DNA from: Algoriphagus boseongensis
GTDB taxonomy: Bacteria > Bacteroidota > Bacteroidia > Cytophagales > Cyclobacteriaceae
Direction of reading: 5' to 3'
Length of the DNA stretch: 64,000 bases
Assembly: GCF_004362805.1 (NCBI RefSeq)
Contig: NZ_SNYF01000006.1
Location: 620,001-684,000 of the forward strand
Made by a program: the position numbers and the translations under genes. Shown here in pieces: positions 17,843 through 25,588 of the stretch. How positions within the stretch are numbered: position 1 is the stretch's first letter; each line of letters begins with the position of its first letter. Under the pieces are notes generated by a model. It ran no database searches, was not told the DNA's origin, and saw only the letters and a list, made by a program, of their open reading frames with translations.

Positions 17843-17875
17843 GGGCCTAAAATAGCATATTTTGATTAGCACGAT

Positions 17876-18895
17876 ATGGCAAAGAAAACTGCAGCGACTA
17901 AGTCCAAAGTAAAATATTCCAAAGAAACCTATGCTTACTGGTATGAAAGCATGCTCTTGATGAGAAGGTTTGAGGAAAAAGCCGGGCAATTGTATGGTCA
18001 GCAAAAAATCAGAGGATTCTGTCACCTATATATTGGTCAAGAGGCTTGCGCTTCGGGATCTATTTCCGCTTTGACAAAAGACGATAAGTGGATTACTGCC
18101 TACAGATGCCATGCGCATCCACTGGGATTGGGAACCGATCCGGGTGCTGTAATGGCTGAACTTTTTGGAAAAGCTACCGGTACAACCAAAGGAAAAGGTG
18201 GTTCCATGCACATTTTCGATAAGGAAAGACATTTCTTCGGAGGTCATGGAATTGTAGGCGCTCAGGTACCTATGGGTCTTGGAATAGGCTTTGCCGAAAA
18301 ATACATGGGCACCAAAAATTTAGCAATTTGCTACATGGGTGATGGTGCTGTTCGTCAGGGTGCTGTGCACGAAGCATTTAATTTAGCAATGCTTTATAAG
18401 ACTCCAGTCATTTTCGTCATTGAAAACAATGGCTATGCTATGGGTACTTCTGTAGCTAGAACTTCCAATGTCACTGAATTGTACCAAATTGGTGAGGGAT
18501 ACGATATGCCTTCTTTCCCAGTAGATGGAATGGACGTGGAAGCTGTTCATGAAGCAGTGGCAGAAGCAGCAGAAAGAGCAAGAAGAGGTGATGGACCAAC
18601 TTTGTTGGAATTCAGAACCTATAGATACAAAGGCCACTCCATGTCTGACCCTCAAAAGTACAGAACCAAGGAGGAAGTGGAAGAATACAAGCAGCGTGAC
18701 CCGATCGAGCAGGTTTTAAAAACTATCCGTGACAATAAATTAATGTCTGAGGAAGAGATCGAAGCTGTGGTTAAAAAAGTAAAAAAGCAGGTAGATGAAG
18801 CAGTGAAATTTGCTGAAGAATCTCCTTGGCCTGATGGAATGGATGCCTTCAAGGCCGTATATGTTCAGGAAGACTATCCTTTCGTGATGGAATAA
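17876..18895 (+). CDS. pdhA: Pyruvate dehydrogenase E1 component, alpha subunit
   Basis: 339 residues. Together with E1 beta it decarboxylates pyruvate with thiamine diphosphate and acetylates the lipoyl domain of E2. The ThDP motif runs from GDGAVRQGAVHEAF to IENNGYAMGTSV, and the phosphorylation-loop region YRYKGHSMSDP is typical of E1 alpha. The N-terminus is Lys/Ala-rich before KETYAYWYESMLLMRRFE. E1 beta, E2 and E3 genes are not adjacent; a terminator follows directly, so the subunit is expressed on its own here. A branched-chain 2-oxoacid role is less likely from the length. Confidence 0.92.
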   Translation: MAKKTAATKSKVKYSKETYAYWYESMLLMRRFEEKAGQLYGQQKIRGFCHLYIGQEACASGSISALTKDDKWITAYRCHAHPLGLGTDPGAVMAELFGKATGTTKGKGGSMHIFDKERHFFGGHGIVGAQVPMGLGIGFAEKYMGTKNLAICYMGDGAVRQGAVHEAFNLAMLYKTPVIFVIENNGYAMGTSVARTSNVTELYQIGEGYDMPSFPVDGMDVEAVHEAVAEAAERARRGDGPTLLEFRTYRYKGHSMSDPQKYRTKEEVEEYKQRDPIEQVLKTIRDNKLMSEEEIEAVVKKVKKQVDEAVKFAEESPWPDGMDAFKAVYVQEDYPFVME

Positions 18896-18913
18896 ATTCA
18901 AAAAGCTCCCTCG

Positions 18914-18949
18914 AAAGCCATGAAGTCTTTCTTACTTCATGGCTTTTTT
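18914..18949 (+). terminator. Intrinsic terminator after pdhA
   Basis: 13-bp stem AAAGCCATGAAGT / ACTTCATGGCTTT with 7-base loop and T-run. Confidence 0.9.
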
Positions 18950-18957
18950 GTTTGGGC

Positions 18958-18986
18958 TTGTGAATTTGATAAAAACCGTATATTTG
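18958..18986 (+). promoter_or_regulatory. Promoter of the TPR protein gene
   Basis: TTG at 18958-18960, 18-base spacer, TATATTTG at 18979-18986; the ATG at 19007 is 20 bases downstream. This supports the start at 19007 and not the upstream ATG at 18920, which lies in the pdhA terminator. Confidence 0.65.
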
Positions 18987-19006
18987 CGACCGAAAATCGA
19001 GTAACA

Positions 19007-19711
19007 ATGGCAACTAAGCAATCTAAAAAAGCACACGAAAATGAACTTTTGGAAAATCCAGAAGTCATTGCAGAGCAAATCGGCAGAGGTGAGGCTTTTT
19101 TGAAAAAGAATAGCAAAATATTAGCTGGAGTTTTAGCAGCTGCAGTGATTTTGATAGGAGGAATCTTATTCTTCCAGATCAATACCGCCAATCAAAACGA
19201 GAAAGCTCAGGAAGAAATGTTCCAGGCGGTATATTTCTATGAGCAGGACAGCATTGATTTTGCCTTGAACGGTGACGGTATCAACAAAGGCCTTCTTTCT
19301 ATTGTAGAAGATTATCCTAGAACTGACGCGGCTAATTTGGCTAACTTCTATATCGGTTCAATTTATCTTTCTGAAAAGAAATTTGCCGAGGCATTGGAGC
19401 ATTTGGAAGATTTTTCTTCTGACGATTATTTGGTTCAGGCCAAAGCGTATTCTTTAATCGGAGATGCGAATTTGGAACTAGCTAATATCGATGCAGCTAT
19501 TTCCAGCTATACCAAAGCGGCCCGTACCAACGAAAACAAATACACTACACCAAAGTATTTGGCTAAGTTGGCAGTAGCTCAAGAAGAGTCTGGAAAAATT
19601 GCCGATGCAATCGCTACCTACACAGAAATTGAGGAGAAATACTACGAGTCATTCGAGTATTCTGCTGCACGAAAACATAAAGCTCGCTTAGAAGGCCTTG
19701 CCGCTAAGTAA
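19007..19711 (+). CDS. Membrane-anchored tetratricopeptide repeat protein
   Basis: 234 residues. A short charged cytoplasmic head (MATKQSKKAHENELLENPE) is followed by one transmembrane helix (AGVLAAAVILIGGILFF, about residues 48-64) and then TPR-like helices (ANFYIGSIYLSEKKFAEALEHL, AYSLIGDANLELANIDAAI). The layout resembles YfgM-type inner-membrane TPR proteins that work with secretion or chaperone partners, but this is an analogy only. It sits before ribH, an arrangement I believe is common in related genomes. It has its own promoter and a terminator-like hairpin behind it. Confidence 0.8.
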   Translation: MATKQSKKAHENELLENPEVIAEQIGRGEAFLKKNSKILAGVLAAAVILIGGILFFQINTANQNEKAQEEMFQAVYFYEQDSIDFALNGDGINKGLLSIVEDYPRTDAANLANFYIGSIYLSEKKFAEALEHLEDFSSDDYLVQAKAYSLIGDANLELANIDAAISSYTKAARTNENKYTTPKYLAKLAVAQEESGKIADAIATYTEIEEKYYESFEYSAARKHKARLEGLAAK

Positions 19712-19734
19712 TGCTTCCTTTGTATGCATACTAG

Positions 19735-19767
19735 AAGAGTAAGGCCCCGGGTCTTGCTCTTTTTTTG
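19735..19767 (+). terminator. Intrinsic terminator after TPR gene
   Basis: AAGAGTAAGGCCC pairs with GGGTCTTGCTCTT using two G-U pairs, followed by a T-run. Confidence 0.7.
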
Positions 19768-19797
19768 TTTTAAATCCTTTTCAAAAACACAAAATCA

Positions 19798-20274
19798 ATG
19801 GCAACTGCAAACAAAAGCCTAAGTGAATACAGCTCCAAAAACATTCAGGATATTAGTTCCCGAAAGTTTGCAATCGTGGTGTCCGAATGGAATGAAGATG
19901 TTACCGAGGCGCTTTACTCCGGCGCATACCAAACGCTAATCCAGCATGGAGCAAAAAAGGAAAATATCATCCGTAAGAATGTACCCGGTTCATTTGAGCT
20001 TTCTTTAGGAGCCCAGTGGTGCGCTCAGGATGAAAAAATTGACGCAGTGATCTGCTTGGGTTGTGTGATTCAGGGAGAGACTCGTCATTTTGATTTTATC
20101 TGTGATGCGGTCGCGCATGGAATTACGAATGTCTCTTTGAAATTTAACAAACCGGTGATTTTTGGAGTTTTGACTCCCAATAACCAACAGCAAGCCCTTG
20201 ACCGAGCTGGAGGAAAGCACGGCAACAAAGGGGACGAGGCTGCTATCACCGCGATCAAAATGCTTGGGTTTTAA
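19798..20274 (+). CDS. ribH: 6,7-dimethyl-8-ribityllumazine synthase
   Basis: Penultimate step of riboflavin synthesis. 158 residues, normal length. Active-site blocks are FAIVVSEWNEDVT, NVPGSFELSLGAQW, CLGCVIQGETRHFDFICDAV (with the catalytic His) and PVIFGVLTPNNQQQALDRAGG. It stands alone from other rib genes. lysC follows 27 bp downstream and may be co-transcribed. Confidence 0.96.
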   Translation: MATANKSLSEYSSKNIQDISSRKFAIVVSEWNEDVTEALYSGAYQTLIQHGAKKENIIRKNVPGSFELSLGAQWCAQDEKIDAVICLGCVIQGETRHFDFICDAVAHGITNVSLKFNKPVIFGVLTPNNQQQALDRAGGKHGNKGDEAAITAIKMLGF

Positions 20275-20301
20275 CAAATCAAACCTATATATTCTACCTC
20301 T

Positions 20302-21621
20302 ATGAAAATCATGAAATTTGGCGGTACCTCTGTGGGCCGTCCTGAGCGAATGCATCAGGTAAAAGACCTGATCACTCGTGGAGATGAACCAACTATTGTC
20401 GTGCTTTCGGCACTTTCCGGTACGACCAATGCCTTGGTGAGCATTGGTGAAGCCCTAGCTGCAGGAAACAAGGAATTGGCCAAGGAAAGAATTGATGCGC
20501 TTCATGCCCATTATCTGGCCTTTTATCCTGCCCTTCTTCAGACCAATGAAGCAAGAGCGAAGGCTGAGGAAATCATCAAAGAGCATTTTGAGTTTTTGAA
20601 TATTCTCTTGAAAATCTCCTTCAATGAGGCGATCAACCGGGATATTTTGGCTCAGGGAGAATTACTTTCCACCAAGCTGTTTTATACCCTTTTGGGCGAA
20701 TTGGAGATTCCTGCGGTGTTTCTTCCTGCTTTGGATTTCATGAGCATTGATGAAAATTCAGAGCCGGAATTGGGTAAAATTTCCGAAAAATTGAAAGCAA
20801 TTTTGGCTCAACATGAAGGAGAGAGACTTTTCATCACCCAAGGCTATATCTGTAAAAACCACAGAAACGAGGTAGATAATTTGAAGCGTGGGGGAAGTGA
20901 CTATACTGCTTCTTTGGTTGCTGCCGCCATTCATGCTTCAGTTTGCGAAATTTGGACTGACATCGATGGAATGCATAACAACGATCCAAGAATCGTGGAC
21001 CGAACCCGTCCTATCGCAGAATTGTCCTTCGATGAAGCAGCCGAATTAGCCTATTTTGGGGCGAAGATCCTTCATCCAGCCTCCATCTGGCCAGCCCAGC
21101 TATATAATGTGCCTGTAAGACTGCTCAATACCATGGAGCCAAGTGCTGCTGGAACTTTGATCAAAGCTGAGGTTCCAACTACCGGTGTAAAGGCTATCGC
21201 CGCAAAAGATGGAATTACAGCTATCAAGATCAAATCCAGCCGAATGCTTTTGGCTTATGGTTTCTTAAGAAGAATTTTCGAGGTTTTTGAAAAATACAAA
21301 ACCCCGATAGATATGATTACCACTTCTGAAGTGGCTGTTTCTGTGACGATAGATGACCTGGCTCATTTGGATCAGATATTGGCCGAATTGCAGACTCTCG
21401 GTACTGTAGAGGTGGATCAGAACCAAACCATCATCTGTATTGTGGGCAATATGGTTTCTGAGACCAAAGGCGCGATCAAATCAGTGATGGATTCTTTGGT
21501 TGATATTCCTGTTCGAATGGTTTCTTATGGAGGTAGCCGCCATAACGTATCTATTTTGGTGGAGGCGCAATACAAAGTGCAGGCGCTAAAAAACCTCAAC
21601 GAAGGTGTATTTACCTGGTAA
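20302..21621 (+). CDS. lysC: Aspartate kinase (monofunctional)
   Basis: First step of the aspartate family pathway (lysine, threonine, methionine). 439 residues: amino acid kinase domain starting MKIMKFGGTSVGRPERM, with GGSDYTASLVAAAI and WTDIDGMHNNDPR, followed by two ACT-type regulatory modules from about residue 300 (VKAIAAKDGITAIKIKS and ICIVGNMVSETKGAI). No homoserine dehydrogenase domain is fused. ACT domains imply feedback control by an amino acid. A GC-rich terminator is directly downstream. Confidence 0.95.
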   Translation: MKIMKFGGTSVGRPERMHQVKDLITRGDEPTIVVLSALSGTTNALVSIGEALAAGNKELAKERIDALHAHYLAFYPALLQTNEARAKAEEIIKEHFEFLNILLKISFNEAINRDILAQGELLSTKLFYTLLGELEIPAVFLPALDFMSIDENSEPELGKISEKLKAILAQHEGERLFITQGYICKNHRNEVDNLKRGGSDYTASLVAAAIHASVCEIWTDIDGMHNNDPRIVDRTRPIAELSFDEAAELAYFGAKILHPASIWPAQLYNVPVRLLNTMEPSAAGTLIKAEVPTTGVKAIAAKDGITAIKIKSSRMLLAYGFLRRIFEVFEKYKTPIDMITTSEVAVSVTIDDLAHLDQILAELQTLGTVEVDQNQTIICIVGNMVSETKGAIKSVMDSLVDIPVRMVSYGGSRHNVSILVEAQYKVQALKNLNEGVFTW

Positions 21622-21651
21622 ATAATTGAAACTTTAAATTGAATCTAACTG

Positions 21652-21675
21652 GAGCCGGGGAAGTCCGGCTCTTTT
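21652..21675 (+). terminator. Intrinsic terminator after lysC
   Basis: GAGCCGG / CCGGCTC stem with 6-base loop and TTTT. Confidence 0.75.
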
Positions 21676-21693
21676 CATTAGAATCTTTCTTCT

Positions 21694-21701
21694 TACTTTT
21701 G
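21694..21701 (+). promoter_or_regulatory. Candidate -7 box directly before a start codon
   Basis: TACTTTTG matches TAnnTTTG and ends only 3 bases before the ATG at 21705, so transcription would begin at or very near the start codon. No clear -33 TTG was found. Confidence 0.4.
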
Positions 21702-21704
21702 GGC

Positions 21705-22037
21705 ATGCAAAACGAAAAACCGGGCTTCCTTCAGCGACTCCAGAGCAAATGGAAATTGGAATCGATTTTTCAGGTGGTCATGGTACTGGTCGTTTTTGCC
21801 TGCACGGGATTTACCATCCTTTTCATCAAAAATCCGATTTTAAATTTCTTTGGAGTTGAGCGAGGTGGGGGGCAAGGCTTTTTGAATACCCTTTTGTATC
21901 TCTTACTAGTTTTACCATTGTACCAGATTTTTTTGCTGATCTATGGGTTTATTTTTGGTCAGTTCAACTTCTTTTGGGAAAAGGAAAAACAGATTTTCCG
22001 AAGAATTGGAAAGCTTTTTGGGAAGAAGGGAAATTGA
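21705..22037 (+). CDS. Small membrane protein (DUF6787-like)
   Basis: 110 residues from the ATG at 21705; an in-frame start at 21639 overlaps the lysC terminator and is rejected. Two transmembrane segments are visible (FQVVMVLVVFACTGFTILFI and LNTLLYLLLVLPLYQIFLLI), followed by FGQFNFFWEKEKQIFRRI and a basic tail. The pattern LESIFQ..., ILNFFG and FFWEKEK is that of a small Bacteroidota membrane family that I recall as DUF6787; the number is from memory. Function is unknown. Confidence 0.7.
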   Translation: MQNEKPGFLQRLQSKWKLESIFQVVMVLVVFACTGFTILFIKNPILNFFGVERGGGQGFLNTLLYLLLVLPLYQIFLLIYGFIFGQFNFFWEKEKQIFRRIGKLFGKKGN

Positions 22038-22068
22038 CCCTATCGTGTTTTGTTGAAATTTAAGAATT

Positions 22069-22185
22069 ACGATTTTTGATTTGCGAGATGTAATTGGCCT
22101 TCAGTCCTGGCTCCAAAAAGTTGATTGTAGAGAAAGGATTAGGACTTCCTTTTGATGTCGTAAATCGTAAATCTGAAATCGTCAA
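22069..22185. repeat. Intergenic element with stuttered ATTACGATTT words
   Basis: The left end reads ATTACGATTTTTGATTTGCGA and the right end CGTAAATCGTAAATCTGAAA..., which is close to the reverse complement of the left with a repeated word. They flank about 70 bases between the small membrane gene and recG. No gene is present. Confidence 0.5.
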
Positions 22186-24279
22186 TCAACTTATCCTGCT
22201 CCAATTCACCGCAGTCTTTTTCTGTTGCTTTACCTGACGTAAAATTGAAGAATGCTCTGGTCGAGCTAGTTCCGGATCATTGAATAAAAGTTGCTGGGCA
22301 GCATCTCTGGCCAAGGTTAGCAATGGAGCATCCTTGCTTAAATCTGCAATCAACAAATCCGTCACCCCACTTTGCTGAGTTCCCATCAAGTCCCCAGGGC
22401 CACGCAGTCTTAGATCCACATCGGCTATTTCAAATCCATCATTGGTGCGCACCATGGTTTCCAATCGAATTCTCGAGTCCTTGCTGAGTTCGTATTTACT
22501 CATCAGTACGCAATAGCTTTGCTCGGCACCTCTCCCCACACGACCGCGCAACTGGTGTAGCTGTGAAAGCCCAAATCGCTCCGCATTTTCAATGATCATC
22601 ACGGATGCATTCGGCACATTCACTCCAACCTCAATCACAGTCGTTGCAACCATGATTTGAGTTTGTCCTTTCACAAATCGCTGCATTTCCAAGTCTTTAT
22701 CCTCAGCCTTCATTCCTCCATGGACAATGCTCAGATGGTATTGGGGAAAAGCTCGGGCAATGCTTTCGTACCCATCCATCAGGTTTTTCAAATTCAATGT
22801 TTCAGATTCTTCGATCAGGGGATAGACGATGTAAACCTGACGGCCTTTTTGGATTTCCTGATTGATAAATCCGAAAACCTTCAAGCGATCCTTGTCATAT
22901 CGATGGACCGTCTGGATAGGCTTTCTTCCTGCTGGCAATTCATCAATGACAGACACATCCAGATCTCCATATAGTGTCATCGCCAAAGTCCTTGGAATCG
23001 GCGTAGCGGTCATGACCAAAACATGGGGCATAAATTCCTCATTTTTTGCCCACAACTTTGCTCGTTGGGCTACGCCAAAGCGATGCTGCTCATCGACTAT
23101 AGCCAAGCCCAAATTCCGAAATTGAACCACATCTTCTAAAAGAGCATGGGTTCCGATTAGGATTTTTAATTCTCCGGAAAGTAAGTCGGTATGGATGACT
23201 TTTCGGTCAGACTTTTTGGTGGATCCCGTCAATAAGGCAATTTTCAGCCCCATCATTTCGGCATACTCTTTCAGTCCTTCGTAATGCTGGTTGGCTAGGA
23301 TTTCTGTAGGTGCCATCAGGCAGGCCTGAGCGCCTGAACTAATTGCAATCAGCATGCAAATAAATGCCACCATAGTTTTTCCACTTCCCACATCCCCTTG
23401 GATTAGGCGGTTCATTTGCTTCCCCGATTTCATGTCAGCAAAAGACTCCCTGATCACCCGTTTTTGGGCGTTAGTTAGCTCAAAAGGGATATGATTTTTG
23501 TAGAAATCGGTCAACAAATCTGTATTCCCCAAGGCCTGCCCCCTGAATTTTTCCGTTCTAGCCACCTTCAGCATCAAGAGGCGGAGCTGGAGGTAGAAAA
23601 ATTCTTCAAACTTAAGCCGCTTTCTTGCCCGGTTTAAAAGCTCCGGAGAAGTCGGAAAGTGGATTTGACGAATCGCTTCCTGCTTTCCCAAAAGCTGGTA
23701 CTGATGCATGATTTCTGGGGAAAGCGTCTCCGGAATTTGGGAATAAACAAGAGGTAGCAGTTGCTCCAGAATTTTTGAAATTCCCTTTGAATCCAAAAAT
23801 CTGGCCCTTAGCTTTTCTGTAGTGGAATAAACCGGCTGGAAATGATTTCTTTTTTCATTGGCAGCTGTGATGGGTTCCATCTCCGGATGCGCAATACTCC
23901 ATTTTCTTCCGTATTGGGCAGGTTTTCCGAAAAAAATATAAACCGCCCCGGCAGGCAGCTTTTTCTGAACCCATTGAATTCCCTTAAACCAGGTCATTTC
24001 CATTTCTCCGGTTTCATCAAAAACATGGGCTACCAGTCGTTTTTTCCCTCCTGTCCCAACCAATTCTACTGACTTGATTCGGGCGATTACCTGAACATTT
24101 TCCTGTTCTTCGGTAAGCTCTCGGATTTTGAAAAACTTGGTTCTGTCTTCGTACCGGAAAGGATAATGCTGCAGCAAATCCCCATAGGTAAAAATATTCA
24201 GCTCCTTGTTTAGGAGTTCAGCCTTCTGAGGGCCGACGCCTTTGAGGAATTCGATTCGGGTATCAAAAATGCCTGACAA
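22186..24279 (-). CDS. recG: ATP-dependent DNA helicase RecG
   Basis: 697 residues. It drives branch migration and replication fork reversal. N-terminal wedge/OB-fold region begins IEFLKGVGPQKAELLNKEL and YGDLLQHYPFRYEDRT; helicase motifs include GDVGSGKT (Walker A), APTEILANQH, LAIVDEQHRFG (DEQH box), VMTATPIPRTLAMTLYGD, and QLRGRVGRG. The C-terminal RRGPGDLMGTQQSG-type block is present (RLRGPGDLMGTQQSGV). All catalytic motifs are intact. Gene is followed by a word-repeat element. Confidence 0.97.
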   Translation of the reverse strand: MSGIFDTRIEFLKGVGPQKAELLNKELNIFTYGDLLQHYPFRYEDRTKFFKIRELTEEQENVQVIARIKSVELVGTGGKKRLVAHVFDETGEMEMTWFKGIQWVQKKLPAGAVYIFFGKPAQYGRKWSIAHPEMEPITAANEKRNHFQPVYSTTEKLRARFLDSKGISKILEQLLPLVYSQIPETLSPEIMHQYQLLGKQEAIRQIHFPTSPELLNRARKRLKFEEFFYLQLRLLMLKVARTEKFRGQALGNTDLLTDFYKNHIPFELTNAQKRVIRESFADMKSGKQMNRLIQGDVGSGKTMVAFICMLIAISSGAQACLMAPTEILANQHYEGLKEYAEMMGLKIALLTGSTKKSDRKVIHTDLLSGELKILIGTHALLEDVVQFRNLGLAIVDEQHRFGVAQRAKLWAKNEEFMPHVLVMTATPIPRTLAMTLYGDLDVSVIDELPAGRKPIQTVHRYDKDRLKVFGFINQEIQKGRQVYIVYPLIEESETLNLKNLMDGYESIARAFPQYHLSIVHGGMKAEDKDLEMQRFVKGQTQIMVATTVIEVGVNVPNASVMIIENAERFGLSQLHQLRGRVGRGAEQSYCVLMSKYELSKDSRIRLETMVRTNDGFEIADVDLRLRGPGDLMGTQQSGVTDLLIADLSKDAPLLTLARDAAQQLLFNDPELARPEHSSILRQVKQQKKTAVNWSRIS

Positions 24280-24360
24280 GTGAACTGATTTTGGGTTTAG
24301 GCAAATTAAGGTCAGTGGGCTTCAAAACCCAAGAGTTTGCAGACAATTGTCGGAAATCTC

Positions 24361-25428
24361 CTAATCCTTTTGAACGATTTCTTTCCAAATCTCCCTGAGA
24401 GCTTCCCGCTGACTTTGCTGGCTTTTCAGGAAAATCATTTGATTTTTTGCCCGGTGGAAATTTTGCTCTGGATAGCTCACCCGATAATAAATATTTCCTT
24501 GAAGATGATCGGTAAAAAATCTCAAGCCCATTATCATGGTCATCACTTCTCCGCCGAGGATTAAGGATTCTGCCTCTTCCTTGCTAGCGAAGGTTTCGAT
24601 TCCCTCCCAGTAGCCCTGAAGGAGTTTGGAAAAGATTTCAGGAATCAGGTGAATAGCATCCCATTGGGTTGATGTTTCAGTCAGGCTACAGGCTACTGTA
24701 CGCACCAAATCTCCAAAATCATATAATAAGTATCCTCCCATCAAGGTATCCAAATCAATCACAGCAGAAACTCTTTTCAAGTCTTCGGAGAAGATCACAT
24801 TGTTGATTTTGGTGTCGTTATGGACGACTCGGAGGGGGAGAAGCTTAAGTTGCTTTTGGTACCAATCTACCAGGGGTTTTTGGCTGAAGTAAAAATCAAG
24901 AATTTCTACTTCCTCCTTTTCCAAGTTTCCTTTCGATGAGGATACCTCGATCAATTTTTCAAAACGGAGATCCAATCGATGAAAATGGGGAATGGTCTCT
25001 TGCATGGATTGGGCTGGGATGTCCTTAGCCCAGGAGGCAAATTCTCCATAGGCTAAAGCAGCGATATAAGCCTGCTCGATTTGTTCAATTTGCTGGAGGG
25101 TTTTCCCGGCGACAAACTCAAAAAGTCTATACTTAAGTCCATTGATTTCAGAAAGCCCACTTCTATCCCTGTTCAATAAAGGAAGAGGAAGAGTGAAAGG
25201 AAGCTTCTTTTTTTCTGCTTGCTGATAAAGCAAGCCAAGGTTATGGTCAATCCTGTCTGGATAATTGAAGACTTTTTCATTAAAACCTTGTAGAATCCAT
25301 TTGCCTTTTGGAGATTCCACCAGCAAAGTTTCATGGATCAAGCCTTCTCCAAATGGGGTGATGCTTAATTCATCTCTTTTCAGAAAAGGATAATACTCAC
25401 AAATTCTGGAGTCAAGCTGGTGATTCAT
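24361..25428 (-). CDS. APH-family phosphotransferase (NahK/MdsC-like sugar kinase candidate)
   Basis: 355 residues with the protein-kinase-like fold of the aminoglycoside phosphotransferase family: HNDTKINNVIF (catalytic Asp205 and Asn) and AVIDLDTLMGGYLLYDFGDLVR (metal-binding Asp). The N-terminal GEGLIHETLLVE is the nucleotide-loop region. The general look is that of N-acetylhexosamine 1-kinases (NahK) and the related MdsC proteins of Bacteroidota, so anomeric phosphorylation of an amino sugar is a reasonable guess; antibiotic resistance is unlikely. It is divergent from an SSS symporter, which could supply the sugar. Confidence 0.75.
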   Translation of the reverse strand: MNHQLDSRICEYYPFLKRDELSITPFGEGLIHETLLVESPKGKWILQGFNEKVFNYPDRIDHNLGLLYQQAEKKKLPFTLPLPLLNRDRSGLSEINGLKYRLFEFVAGKTLQQIEQIEQAYIAALAYGEFASWAKDIPAQSMQETIPHFHRLDLRFEKLIEVSSSKGNLEKEEVEILDFYFSQKPLVDWYQKQLKLLPLRVVHNDTKINNVIFSEDLKRVSAVIDLDTLMGGYLLYDFGDLVRTVACSLTETSTQWDAIHLIPEIFSKLLQGYWEGIETFASKEEAESLILGGEVMTMIMGLRFFTDHLQGNIYYRVSYPEQNFHRAKNQMIFLKSQQSQREALREIWKEIVQKD

Positions 25429-25588
25429 TGAGCGAATTTAAGGAAGAAAATAGGTGAAAAATTGAATAGCGTCCATCAACTTGGCCTTTGTGGACAGTTT
25501 TGCTTGTTATTTTTCAAAAATATTAAAAAAGACTTTCAGAGTTAAGAAAAAATTTTCGTTAATTGATTGCCAATTAATACCAAACCCT

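Noticed and set aside
18920..19006. Upstream ATG extension of the TPR protein
   Set aside because: The extension lies in the pdhA terminator and spans the promoter at 18958-18986; the ATG at 19007 gives the expected topology.
24291..24340. Inverted repeat TTGGGTTT / AAACCCAA between recG and the kinase gene
   Set aside because: Short, with a long loop and no T-run; not convincing as a terminator or operator.
24361..25428. APH-family gene considered as an aminoglycoside resistance gene
   Set aside because: Sequence style and symporter neighbour fit a sugar kinase; the family name alone is not evidence for resistance.
25481..25588. N-terminal extension of the SSS symporter
   Set aside because: Adds a basic tail not typical of the family; the ATG at 25589 begins right before helix 1.
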